This document shows, piece by piece, positions 35,971-43,597 of a DNA stretch of 64,000 nt. Source of the DNA: Burkholderia sp. NRF60-BP8 (GTDB taxonomy: Bacteria > Pseudomonadota > Gammaproteobacteria > Burkholderiales > Burkholderiaceae); assembly GCF_001522585.2 (NCBI RefSeq), contig NZ_CP013372.1:1488001-1552000 (forward strand), written 5' to 3'. How positions within the stretch are numbered: the first letter of the stretch is position 1; every line of letters begins with the position of its first letter. The notes beneath the pieces are model-generated. The model did no database searches and was not told where the DNA came from. It was given only the letters and a program-made list of their open reading frames with translations. Position numbers and translations under genes: made by a program.

Positions 35971-35986
35971 GCGTGCTCCGGGGCGC

Positions 35987-36331
35987 TCAGGCCGCGATCC
36001 ACACGTAGCCGTCCTCGACCCGCGACGGATACGCGTTCACCGACTGCTCGGGCGCTTCCAGGCATTCGCCGGTACGCAGGTCGAAGTGCTGCTTGTACAG
36101 CGGCGACGCGACCACGATGCGCTCGCCGAGGCTGCCGATCAGCCCGCGCGACATCACGGCGGCCTGCGACACCGGATCGACGTTGTCGATCGCGAACACG
36201 CCGCCGTCGGGATGCGCGACGTGAAACACCGCGACCTGCTCGCCGTTGACGAGCGCGCACACGCCCGTGTTCGGCACGATGTCGTCGAGCGGACACACGC
36301 GGGTCCAGGACAGCGGAAGACGATCGTTCAT
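35987..36331 (-). CDS. nirD: Nitrite reductase small subunit
   Basis: A 114-residue partner of NirB with a Rieske-like fold: WTRVCPLDDIVPNTGVCALVNG at the start and ASPLYKQHFDLRTGECLE in the second half. As in other NirD proteins the Rieske cluster ligands are missing. It lies between nirB (39 bases upstream) and nasA (16 bases downstream) in one operon and completes the NADH-dependent nitrite reductase. Confidence 0.9.
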   Translation of the reverse strand: MNDRLPLSWTRVCPLDDIVPNTGVCALVNGEQVAVFHVAHPDGGVFAIDNVDPVSQAAVMSRGLIGSLGERIVVASPLYKQHFDLRTGECLEAPEQSVNAYPSRVEDGYVWIAA

Positions 36332-36369
36332 GATGGGCTCCTTGAGAAAGACGCTGATGTCGGTCAGGA

Positions 36370-38931
36370 TCAGACGGTCGCCGGTTCGGCGACGACCGGA
36401 ATCGCCACGGGTTTGCCGCGCACGCGCTCGTCGGGCGTCGCGGGCCGGATCTGGCCGCGGGTCTCGACGAATGCGATGGTCGCGTCGGGCGCGTCGCTGT
36501 TCACGAAGTGGCGGAAGCGCTTGCGCGTCTCCGGATCGGTGACGGCCTTCTTCCATTCGCATTCGTACGTATCGACCACGTGCTGCATGTCGGCCTCGAG
36601 TTCGGCCGTGATCCCGAGCTTGTCGTGCACGACGACGTCGATCAGGTAGTCGAGGCCGCCTTCGAGGTTGTCGCGCCACACGCTGGTGCGTTGCAGGCGG
36701 TCGGCCGTGCGCACGTAGAACATCAGGAAGCGGTCGATGTAGCGGATCAGCGTCGCGCGATCGAGATCGGACGCGAGCAGTTCCGCGTGGCGCGGCTTCA
36801 TCCCGCCGTTGCCGCACACGTACAGGTTCCAGCCCTTCTCGGTCGCGATCACGCCGACGTCCTTGCCCTGCGCTTCCGCGCACTCACGCGTGCAGCCGGA
36901 CACGCCGAACTTGATCTTGTGCGGCGCGCGCAGCCCCTTGTAGCGATTCTCCAGATCGATCGCGAGGCCGACCGAATCGTCGACGCCGTAGCGGCACCAC
37001 GTCGACCCGACGCACGATTTCACGGTGCGCAGCGCCTTGCCGTACGCGTGCCCCGATTCGAAGCCGGCCGCGATCAGTTCCTCCCAGATCGACGGCAACT
37101 GCTCGACGCGCGCGCCGAACAGGTCGACGCGCTGGCCGCCGGTGATTTTCGTGTACAGGCCGTATTTTTTCGCGACCTGACCGACCGCGATCAGCCCTTC
37201 CGGCGTAACTTCGCCGCCCGGCATGCGCGGCACCACCGAATACGTGCCGTCGCGCTGGATGTTCGCGAGGTAGTAGTCGTTCGAATCCTGCAGCCCCGCG
37301 TGCTCCTTCTTCAGCACGAACTCGTTGAAGCACGACGCGAGGATGCCCGCGACGGCCGGCTTGCACACGTCGCAGCCGAGGCCGCGGCCGTGCTTATGCA
37401 GCAATTCGTCGAAGGTCGTGATGCGCTCGACGCGGATCAGGTGGAACAGCTCCTGCCGCGAATACGCGAAGTGCTCGCACAGATGATTGTTGACCGCGAG
37501 GCCCTGCTTCTTCATCTCGGCCTTCATGATCTGCGTGACGAGCGGCACGCAGCCGCCGCACGACGTGCCGGCGCCCGTGCACGTCTTCAGCGCGCCGAGG
37601 CTCGTCGCGCCGTCGGCCACGGCCGCGCAGATCTGCGACTTCGACACGTTGTTGCACGAGCAGATCTGCGCGGCCGCGGGCAGCGCGTCGACGCCGATCG
37701 CCGGCTTCGCCGCGCCGTCCGACGACGGCAGGATCAGGAATTCGGGCTGCTCGGGCAGCTCGATGCGGTTCAACATCATCTGCAGCAGCGTGCCGTACTC
37801 GGCTGCATCGCCGACCATCACCGCGCCGTGCAGGAACTTGCCGCAGTCGGACACCACGAGCTTCTTGTAGACCTGACGGCGCTCGTCCGCGTACTGGTAG
37901 GTGCGGCTGCCGGCCGTCGTGCCGTGCGCGTCGCCAATGCTCGCGACGTCGACGCCCATCAGCTTCAGCTTGGTGCTCATGTCGGCGCCCGCGAACGCGG
38001 CGTCGGCCTCGCCGCCGAGCCGTTTCGCGACCACGCGCGCCATGTCGTAGCCGGGCGCGACGAGGCCGTACACCATGCCGTTCCAGGCCGCGCATTCGCC
38101 GATCGCGTAGATGTCGGCGTCGCTCGTGCGGCACGCGTCGTCGATCGCGACGCCGCCGCGCGGGCCGATCTCGAGCCCGCACGCGCGGGCCAGTTCGTCG
38201 CGCGCGCGGATGCCGGCCGAGAACACGATCATGTCCGTGTCGAGATGCGTGCCGTCGGCGAACGCCATCCGGTGCGCGCCTTCGTCCCCGTCGACGATTT
38301 CGAGCGTGTTCTTGCCGGTATGCACGGTCACGCCGAGCGCCTCGATCTTCGCGCGCAGCATCCGGCCGCCGCCGTCGTCGACCTGCACGGCCATCAGGCG
38401 CGGCGCGAATTCGACCACGTGCGTGTCGAGCCCCATGTCGCGCAGCGCCTTCGCGCATTCGAGGCCGAGCAGCCCGCCGCCGATCACGACGCCGCGCTTC
38501 GCGTGCGCGCCGCACGCCTGCATCGCTTCGAGATCCTCGATCGTCCGGTACACGAAGCAGCCCGCGCGATCGCGGCCCGGCACCGGCGGCACGAACGGAC
38601 GCGAGCCCGTGGCGAGCACCAGTTTGTCGTACGCGAGCGTTTCGCCCGATACGAGCGTGACCGTATGCGCGGCGCGGTCGATCGACGCGACTTGCGCGTT
38701 CACGCGCAGGTCGAACTGCGGATGGCGCTCGAAGAAGCCGGGTTCGACGAGCGACAGGTCGTCCGCCGACTTGCCCGCGAAGAATTCCGACAGGTGCACG
38801 CGATCGTAGGCCGGGCGCGGTTCCTCGCCGAGCACGGTGACCTGCAGCGTGCCTGCCGTGCCGGCTTGCGCCGCGATGCATTCGAGGAGCTTGTGGCCGA
38901 CCATGCCGTGGCCGATGACGATGAGTTTCAT
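36370..38931 (-). CDS. nirB: NADH-dependent nitrite reductase large subunit
   Basis: An 853-residue cytoplasmic enzyme that reduces nitrite to ammonium. An FAD/NADH domain (about 1-320, start GHGMVGHKLLE) is followed by a 2Fe-2S BFD-like domain (about 425-485, ICSCNNVSKSQIC and CTGAGTSCGGC), then nitrite/sulfite-reductase repeats and the siroheme/4Fe-4S site (Cys pairs in CVGSTWC and GCTRECAEAQ, about 640-690). Its siroheme needs the methyltransferase encoded divergently (cobA). It is the second gene of the operon, 21 bases after narK. Confidence 0.93.
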   Translation of the reverse strand: MKLIVIGHGMVGHKLLECIAAQAGTAGTLQVTVLGEEPRPAYDRVHLSEFFAGKSADDLSLVEPGFFERHPQFDLRVNAQVASIDRAAHTVTLVSGETLAYDKLVLATGSRPFVPPVPGRDRAGCFVYRTIEDLEAMQACGAHAKRGVVIGGGLLGLECAKALRDMGLDTHVVEFAPRLMAVQVDDGGGRMLRAKIEALGVTVHTGKNTLEIVDGDEGAHRMAFADGTHLDTDMIVFSAGIRARDELARACGLEIGPRGGVAIDDACRTSDADIYAIGECAAWNGMVYGLVAPGYDMARVVAKRLGGEADAAFAGADMSTKLKLMGVDVASIGDAHGTTAGSRTYQYADERRQVYKKLVVSDCGKFLHGAVMVGDAAEYGTLLQMMLNRIELPEQPEFLILPSSDGAAKPAIGVDALPAAAQICSCNNVSKSQICAAVADGATSLGALKTCTGAGTSCGGCVPLVTQIMKAEMKKQGLAVNNHLCEHFAYSRQELFHLIRVERITTFDELLHKHGRGLGCDVCKPAVAGILASCFNEFVLKKEHAGLQDSNDYYLANIQRDGTYSVVPRMPGGEVTPEGLIAVGQVAKKYGLYTKITGGQRVDLFGARVEQLPSIWEELIAAGFESGHAYGKALRTVKSCVGSTWCRYGVDDSVGLAIDLENRYKGLRAPHKIKFGVSGCTRECAEAQGKDVGVIATEKGWNLYVCGNGGMKPRHAELLASDLDRATLIRYIDRFLMFYVRTADRLQRTSVWRDNLEGGLDYLIDVVVHDKLGITAELEADMQHVVDTYECEWKKAVTDPETRKRFRHFVNSDAPDATIAFVETRGQIRPATPDERVRGKPVAIPVVAEPATV

Positions 38932-38952
38932 GATGACGGTTCCTTCGGTCGA

Positions 38953-40278
38953 TCAGTTCGCGGCGCTCGCGGCGGCCAGCGCGCGATCGCGCAGCTCGGC
39001 TTCGCGCGCCTTGTGTTCGTCGCTGAAGCGCACGGCCATCGCGCACAACGCGGTCGCGGTGACCGCGAGGCCGAGCAGGCTCAGCGTGTGCTGCACGTCG
39101 CCGACGCCCTTCAGCAGGAAAGCCGCGGCGACCGCGCCGACGTTGCCGCCCGCGCCGACGATCCCCGCGACGCCGCCGAGCGCCTTGCGGTCGATGAACG
39201 GCACGAGCGCGTAGGTCGCGCCGCACGCCATGTGCGTGAAGAGGCCGAAGGTCAGCATCGCGACGAGGGCGATGCCGACGCCTTGCGCATGCGAGAACCA
39301 GATCAGTCCGAGCCCTTCGCCGACTATGAGCGCGCACAGCAGCATCGCGCGCACGTCGAGGCTGCGGCGGGCGGCGATCTTGTCGGACAGCCAGCCGCCG
39401 AGCGCGCGGGCGAACAGCGCGAGCAGACCGAACAGGCCGACCGCGAAGCCGGCATCCTTCAGCGACAGCTTGAAGTGATCGACGTAGTACAGCGCGGCGA
39501 TGTTGTGAATGAACACCTCGACGCCGAAGCAGGCGCCGTACGTGACGAACAGCATCCACACGCGGTAGTTGCCGCAGGCGGCGAAGAAGCTCGCCCAGCC
39601 GCCCTTCTTGCCGCTGTCGACCGTTACGCCCTGCTTGCGCAGCGCGACGAAATCGCCCTGCGGGCAGTCCTGCGTGAAGCGCCAGTACGCCCACGCCATC
39701 GCGAGCATCGCCACGCCCGGCACGATCAGCGCGATGCGCCACGACGAGCCCTCGCCGAAGCCGAGCATCAGGCCGGCGGCGACGAGCAGCGGCATCAGCG
39801 CCTGCGTCGCGCCGGCGCCGGCATTGCCCCAGCCGGCCGTCGTCGCGTTCGCGGTGCCGACCACGTTCGGCGCGAACATCACCGACGTGTGGTACTGCGT
39901 GATCACGAAGCCCGCGCCGATCGCGCCGATGCCGAGCCGGCAGATCAGGAACCACAGGTAATCGTGCGTGAACGACACGGCGAACACGGGGATCGCGCCG
40001 AGCAGCAGCAGCCCGGCATACACGCGGCGCGGGCCGAAGCGGTCGCACATCGGGCCGACCAGCAGCCGCACGGCGATCGTCGCGGCCACCGCGGCGATGT
40101 TGATGTTCGCGACTTGCGCCGCCGTGAGATGGAATTCGCGCGCGATCAGCGGCATCAGCGGCGCGCACGCGAACCATGCGAAGAAGCATACGAAGAACGC
40201 CATCCACGTCAGATGGAACGCGCGCATCGGCGCGGTGCGGAGGCTGAAGAGATCGATACGGGTAGCTTTGTCGGTCAT
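38953..40278 (-). CDS. narK: Nitrate/nitrite MFS transporter (NarK/NasA type)
   Basis: A 441-residue inner-membrane transporter with 12 hydrophobic segments. It has the nitrate signatures GWGNAGAGATQALMPL (about 145-160) and GIVGAGGNVGAVAAAF (about 370-385), and RLLVGPMCDRFGPRR in loop 2. The ATG at 40278 is preceded by a purine-rich GGCGGA. It is the first gene of narK-nirB-nirD-nasA. Its leader carries a sigma-54 promoter, two hexaloop hairpins and a terminator that ends 15 bases before the start codon. Confidence 0.9.
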   Translation of the reverse strand: MTDKATRIDLFSLRTAPMRAFHLTWMAFFVCFFAWFACAPLMPLIAREFHLTAAQVANINIAAVAATIAVRLLVGPMCDRFGPRRVYAGLLLLGAIPVFAVSFTHDYLWFLICRLGIGAIGAGFVITQYHTSVMFAPNVVGTANATTAGWGNAGAGATQALMPLLVAAGLMLGFGEGSSWRIALIVPGVAMLAMAWAYWRFTQDCPQGDFVALRKQGVTVDSGKKGGWASFFAACGNYRVWMLFVTYGACFGVEVFIHNIAALYYVDHFKLSLKDAGFAVGLFGLLALFARALGGWLSDKIAARRSLDVRAMLLCALIVGEGLGLIWFSHAQGVGIALVAMLTFGLFTHMACGATYALVPFIDRKALGGVAGIVGAGGNVGAVAAAFLLKGVGDVQHTLSLLGLAVTATALCAMAVRFSDEHKAREAELRDRALAAASAAN

Positions 40279-40293
40279 GTCATCCGCCAAACG

Positions 40294-40350
40294 AAAAACG
40301 GCGTCCTGCGCACCCGGTCTCGTCGAGAGACCCGATGCGTAGGACGCCGT
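40294..40350 (-). terminator. Leader terminator (attenuator) of the nas operon
   Basis: On the minus strand ACGGCGTCCT pairs perfectly with AGGACGCCGT, the inner GGTCTC/GAGACC stem extends it, and TTTTTCGTTT follows. It ends 15 bases before the narK start. No upstream gene on this strand needs a terminator here, so it can only act on the operon's own leader. Its 5' arm overlaps the loop and 3' arm of hairpin P2. Confidence 0.85.
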
Positions 40351-40417
40351 TGCCCATGAAGCCCGTTGCCGGGCGCTTCTGTTGATCGGTACTGCGGGCG
40401 AATCGTCGTTGATCCGC
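40342..40417 (-). ncRNA. ANTAR (NasT)-binding RNA, narK leader
   Basis: Two hairpins with six-base loops. P1 at 40398-40417 has arms GCGGATC/GATTCGC and loop AACGAC. P2 at 40342-40355 has arms GGGC/GTCC and loop AACGGC. Both loops have A at position 1 and G at position 4, the known ANTAR recognition feature. Forty-two bases and one other hairpin separate them. P1 begins within a few bases of the predicted transcript start. P2 and the terminator cannot form together, so NasT binding would let transcription continue. Confidence 0.82.
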
Positions 40418-40430
40418 TCGAACCAGCTTA

Positions 40431-40446
40431 TGCAAACGCCGTGCCA
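40431..40446 (-). promoter_or_regulatory. Sigma-54 promoter for narK-nirBD-nasA
   Basis: Minus strand TGGCACGGCGTTTGCA matches the consensus TGGCACG-N4-TTGCW at every fixed position. The GG and GC elements are correctly spaced. Transcription would start near 40420, just before hairpin P1. Confidence 0.87.
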
Positions 40447-40547
40447 TATCGGCCCGAATCGCGCGGGCAGCCCCGCCGCACAAGGCGCGCCGGCCAACAT
40501 GCGCGTCGCTCCGGCACGCGGCGCGCGATGCGTCGCGATGCAGAGAG

Positions 40548-40562
40548 GCACAGATGTGGTGC
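40548..40562. promoter_or_regulatory. NtrC-like enhancer site 1
   Basis: GCACAGATGTGGTGC has the NtrC core GCAC-N7-GTGC. Its centre is 21 bases from that of site 2, two helical turns, and about 111 bases upstream of the narK -24 element. Confidence 0.65.
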
Positions 40563-40568
40563 GCTGCA

Positions 40569-40583
40569 GCACTGTCGCCGTGC
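40569..40583. promoter_or_regulatory. NtrC-like enhancer site 2
   Basis: GCACTGTCGCCGTGC again has GCAC-N7-GTGC. A weaker half-match (GCGA-N7-GTGC) overlaps it at 40582-40596. The sites lie between two diverging sigma-54 promoters and could serve both. Confidence 0.65.
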
Positions 40584-40721
40584 GACATTGCGGTGCGCGC
40601 CGACGGGGCGCGATGCACGCCGATGCGGCATCGCGACGGCCGCGCGCACGGCAAGCGGCCTGCAAGCGCGCGGGCATCGCGCGGTGCGTCGCGGCATACG
40701 ATGCCCGCGCAACGGACGGGT

Positions 40722-40737
40722 TGGCCCGGATATTGCT
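40722..40737 (+). promoter_or_regulatory. Sigma-54 promoter for cobA-nasTS
   Basis: TGGCCCGGATATTGCT matches TGGCACG-N4-TTGCW at all but one of the fixed bases (A to C in the -24 block), with exact GG/GC spacing. Transcription would start near 40747, just before hairpin P1 of the cobA leader. Confidence 0.75.
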
Positions 40738-40750
40738 GAACCCCATGCAT

Positions 40751-40828
40751 CACCGGCAACGGCGCCGGTGGGCAGTCCCCGCAAAACCCCGCTCGCGCTT
40801 CACGCGAGCCTCCAGGACAACGGCGTCC
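40751..40828 (+). ncRNA. ANTAR (NasT)-binding RNA, cobA leader
   Basis: P1 at 40751-40770 has perfect arms CACCGGC/GCCGGTG around loop AACGGC. P2 at 40815-40828 has arms GGAC/GTCC around the same loop AACGGC. The 44-base linker contains another hairpin (GCTCGCG/CGCGAGC). Layout, loop sequence and position just after a sigma-54 promoter mirror the narK leader, so NasT probably also acts here, on the unit that encodes it. Confidence 0.78.
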
Positions 40829-40866
40829 CCCCGTGCTCGGCCACGGCCGGATGCCGGTGCGTTTCG
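40821..40866 (+). terminator. Probable leader terminator of cobA-nasTS
   Basis: CGGCGTCC at 40821-40828 can pair with GGATGCCG at 40849-40856 (one G-U pair) around an inner CGTG/CACG hairpin, then GTGCGTTTCG. It shares the P2 loop and 3' arm, as in the narK leader, but the T run is short, so it looks leakier. Confidence 0.5.
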
Positions 40867-40939
40867 ACCGCCCACCGCCGCCGCGCAGCAACGCACTATC
40901 AGACCGCCGCATGGATGCGATGCGGCACAGGAACACGAC

Positions 40940-41701
40940 ATGACGACAGGCAAAGTCACGCTGCTGGGCGCCGGCCCCGGCGATCCCGATCTCCTCACGC
41001 TGAAGGCGGTGAAAGCGCTGGCCGCCGCCGACGTGCTGCTGCTCGACGATCTCGTCGCGCCCGGCATCGTCGAACTCGCGCCGCAGGCGCGCGTGATCCG
41101 CGTCGGCAAGCGCGGCGGCTGCCGCTCCACGCCGCAGGCATTCATCGAGAAGCTGATGCGCCGCCACGCACTGCGCGGCGCGCACGTGGTGCGCGTGAAA
41201 GGCGGCGACGCGCTGCTGTTCGGGCGTGCCGGCGAAGAACTCGCGACGCTGCGCGCGGCCGCGATTCCCGTGGAGATCGTCAACGGCATCTCGTCGGGAT
41301 TCGCCGCCGCCGCGAGCCTCGGCATCTCGCTCACGCACCGCGAGCACTGCCAGGGCGTCACGTTCGTCACCGCGCACCGCCAGGACCACGGCGAACCCGA
41401 CTGGGCACGGCTCGCGGCGACCGGCACCACGCTCGCGATCTACATGGGGATGAGCCGCGTCGACCGCATCGCGGCGGGCCTGCTCGCCGCGCTCCCGGCG
41501 TCGACGCCGGCGGCGGCCGTGCAATGGGCCGGCACGCCGGACGAGCGCCGCTGGACCGGCACGCTCGGCACGCTCGCGGGCGGCGTCGAAGCCGCGCGGC
41601 TCGGCAGCCCGGCCGTGATCCTCGTCGGCGGCGCGATCGGCGCAGCGGCCGCCCAGGGCGCGGACGCGGCAACCGGCGCGGCGCTTGCGCGGGCCGCCTG
41701 A
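40940..41701 (+). CDS. cobA: Uroporphyrinogen-III C-methyltransferase
   Basis: A 253-residue cytoplasmic enzyme that methylates uroporphyrinogen III to precorrin-2, the first step to siroheme. The SAM-binding motif VTLLGAGPGDPDLLTLKA (about 6-23), VRVKGGDALLFGRAGEE (about 82-98) and GTTLAIYMG (about 160-168) are all present. Siroheme is the nitrite reductase cofactor, which explains its place beside the nitrate genes. It heads cobA-nasT-nasS and has its own sigma-54 promoter and hexaloop leader. Confidence 0.9.
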   Translation: MTTGKVTLLGAGPGDPDLLTLKAVKALAAADVLLLDDLVAPGIVELAPQARVIRVGKRGGCRSTPQAFIEKLMRRHALRGAHVVRVKGGDALLFGRAGEELATLRAAAIPVEIVNGISSGFAAAASLGISLTHREHCQGVTFVTAHRQDHGEPDWARLAATGTTLAIYMGMSRVDRIAAGLLAALPASTPAAAVQWAGTPDERRWTGTLGTLAGGVEAARLGSPAVILVGGAIGAAAAQGADAATGAALARAA

Positions 41702-41821
41702 CGTGCGCGGCATCGCGCGGCTTCGGCCGCTCCCCGTTTCCTTCGCCATCGGCCGCGCGTGCGGCCCGAATCCCTCGTTCGCCCCTTGCACCGACGCGTC
41801 ACTGCCCCTGTTGCCCGCCTC

Positions 41822-42418
41822 ATGAGTTCGTCTGCCCTGCCCGCCCGCCTGCGCGTGCTGCTCGTCACCGATACCGACAAGCCGATCGGCGAACTCGGCG
41901 ACGCGCTCGCGCGCCTCGGCTACGAGATGCTGAACGACGTCGCGACGCCCGCGCGCCTGCCGGCGGCCGTCGAGGAGCAACGCCCCGACGTCGTGATCAT
42001 CGATACCGATTCGCCGTCGCGCGACACGCTCGAGCAGCTCGCGGTCATGCATGCGACCGCGCCGCGCCCCGTGCTGATGTTCAGTCACGACGCCGATCAG
42101 GAACTGATCCGCACGGCGGTCGGCGCGGGCGTCAGTGCGTATCTCGTCGAAGGACTGTCGGCCGAGCGCCTCGCGCCGATTCTCGAAGTCGCGCTCGCGC
42201 GCTTCTCGCACGACGATGCGCTGCGCCGCCGGCTGGCCGACGTCGAGCGCGAACTCGCGGAGCGCAAGCTGATCGATCGCGCCAAACGCGTGCTGATGGA
42301 CCGGCGCAAGCTGTCCGAACACGACGCGTATGCGGCGCTGCGCAAGCGTGCGATGGATCAGGGCCTGCGCATCGTCGACGTCGCGCGACAACTGCTCGAC
42401 GCGTCACCCCAGTCATGA
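41822..42418 (+). CDS. nasT: ANTAR-domain antitermination regulator
   Basis: A 198-residue protein with an N-terminal receiver-like domain (about 10-125, VLLVTDTDKP and VVIIDTDSPSRDTLEQL) and a C-terminal ANTAR RNA-binding domain (about 135-195, LIDRAKRVLMDRRKLSEHDAYAALRKRAMDQG). In Azotobacter and Paracoccus NasT binds leader RNA and prevents termination unless held by NasS. Its stop overlaps the nasS start (ATGA). Two matching RNA targets lie upstream in this window. Confidence 0.92.
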   Translation: MSSSALPARLRVLLVTDTDKPIGELGDALARLGYEMLNDVATPARLPAAVEEQRPDVVIIDTDSPSRDTLEQLAVMHATAPRPVLMFSHDADQELIRTAVGAGVSAYLVEGLSAERLAPILEVALARFSHDDALRRRLADVERELAERKLIDRAKRVLMDRRKLSEHDAYAALRKRAMDQGLRIVDVARQLLDASPQS

Positions 42419-43476
42419 GTGCAATGAATACATCTCCTCCCGCCGCGCCGGAACGCGCGCATCTTCGCCTCGGCTTCGTCGCGCTCAGCGACGCGGCCCC
42501 GCTGATCGTCGCGCAGCGCCTGAACCTCGGCGCGCGCCACGGCCTCACGCTCGAACCGAGCCGCCAGCCGTCGTGGGCGGCCGTGCGCGACAAGCTGCTC
42601 AGCGGCGAGCTCGACGCCGCGCATGCGCTGTACGGGCTCGTCTGCGGGCTGCAGCTCGGCATCGGCGGCCCGCAGGCCGACATGGCCGCGCTGATGGTGC
42701 TGAACCGCAACGGCCAGGCGATCACGTTGTCGCGCGGCCTCGCCGACGCGTACCGCCAAACCGGCAGCGTGCGCGCCGCCTTCGCGACGCTCGGCCGCAA
42801 GCCGCTGCTCGCGCAGACCTTCCCGACCGGCACGCACGCGATGTGGCTGAACGCGTGGCTCGCGTCGCACGGCGTCGATCCGCTGCGCGACGTGCGCAGC
42901 GTCGTGATTCCGCCGCCCGAGATGGTCGCCGCGCTCGCGGGCGGCGAGCTCGACGGGTTCTGCGCGGGCGAACCGTGGCATGCGGTCGCCGAAGCATGCG
43001 GCGCGGGCCGGACCGTCGCCGTCACGAGCGAGATCTGGCCCGATCATCCGGAGAAGGTGCTCGCGACCCGGCGCGATTTCGTCGCGCTGTATCCGGCCAG
43101 CGCCCGCGCGCTGATCCGCACGCTCGTCGATGCATGCGCATGGCTCGACAGCGCCGCGCACCGCCGCGAGGCGGCCGACTGGCTCGCGTCGCCCGACGCG
43201 CTCGGCGTGCCGGCCCGGCTGATCGCGCCGCGCCTGCTCGGCGACTACGGCGCGGGGCCGTTCGCCACGCCGCCGCTGCCGATCCGCTTCCACGACGGCG
43301 GCGCGGTGAACCGGCCCGATCCGCGCGAGGGCCGGTGGTTCCTGTCGCAATACCGGCGCTGGGGCATGCTCGACGGCGTGCACGACGACGCCGGCATCGC
43401 CGCGGCGATCGCGCAGACCGCGTTGTATGATGCTGCGGTCGCCGAAGGCGGCGCGGCGGGCCTGTCGCAGGCGTGA
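42415..43476 (+). CDS. nasS: Nitrate-sensing binding protein NasS
   Basis: A 353-residue protein of the NrtA/CmpA nitrate-binding fold without a signal peptide, so it works in the cytoplasm. Typical segments are LRLGFVALSDAAPLIVA, SGELDAAHALYGLVCGLQLG and LNRNGQAITLS. NasS holds NasT when nitrate is absent and releases it when nitrate binds. The ATGA overlap with nasT supports a paired sensor and effector made in fixed ratio. Confidence 0.9.
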   Translation: MSAMNTSPPAAPERAHLRLGFVALSDAAPLIVAQRLNLGARHGLTLEPSRQPSWAAVRDKLLSGELDAAHALYGLVCGLQLGIGGPQADMAALMVLNRNGQAITLSRGLADAYRQTGSVRAAFATLGRKPLLAQTFPTGTHAMWLNAWLASHGVDPLRDVRSVVIPPPEMVAALAGGELDGFCAGEPWHAVAEACGAGRTVAVTSEIWPDHPEKVLATRRDFVALYPASARALIRTLVDACAWLDSAAHRREAADWLASPDALGVPARLIAPRLLGDYGAGPFATPPLPIRFHDGGAVNRPDPREGRWFLSQYRRWGMLDGVHDDAGIAAAIAQTALYDAAVAEGGAAGLSQA

Positions 43477-43597
43477 CGCGCGCCGCGCGGTGCAGCCGGC
43501 GTGCGCTGCCGGGCCAGGGCGCCCGGCCGCTGCCCGCGCGTGCCGCTCGTGTCGCTCGTACGACAGCGCCTCGCCACTCCGTCCCCGCTCCGAACCG

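Noticed and set aside
36508..40359. A 1283-codon open frame on the plus strand across nirB and narK
   Set aside because: It is antisense to two well-recognised genes and encodes an Arg/His/Ala-rich product. High GC opens such antisense frames throughout the window.
40356..40380. Hairpin GCCCG/CGGGC with loop GCAA as a possible third ANTAR hexaloop
   Set aside because: With a four-base loop or the alternative six-base loop GGCAAC it lacks A at position 1 and G at position 4. It is better seen as a linker hairpin.
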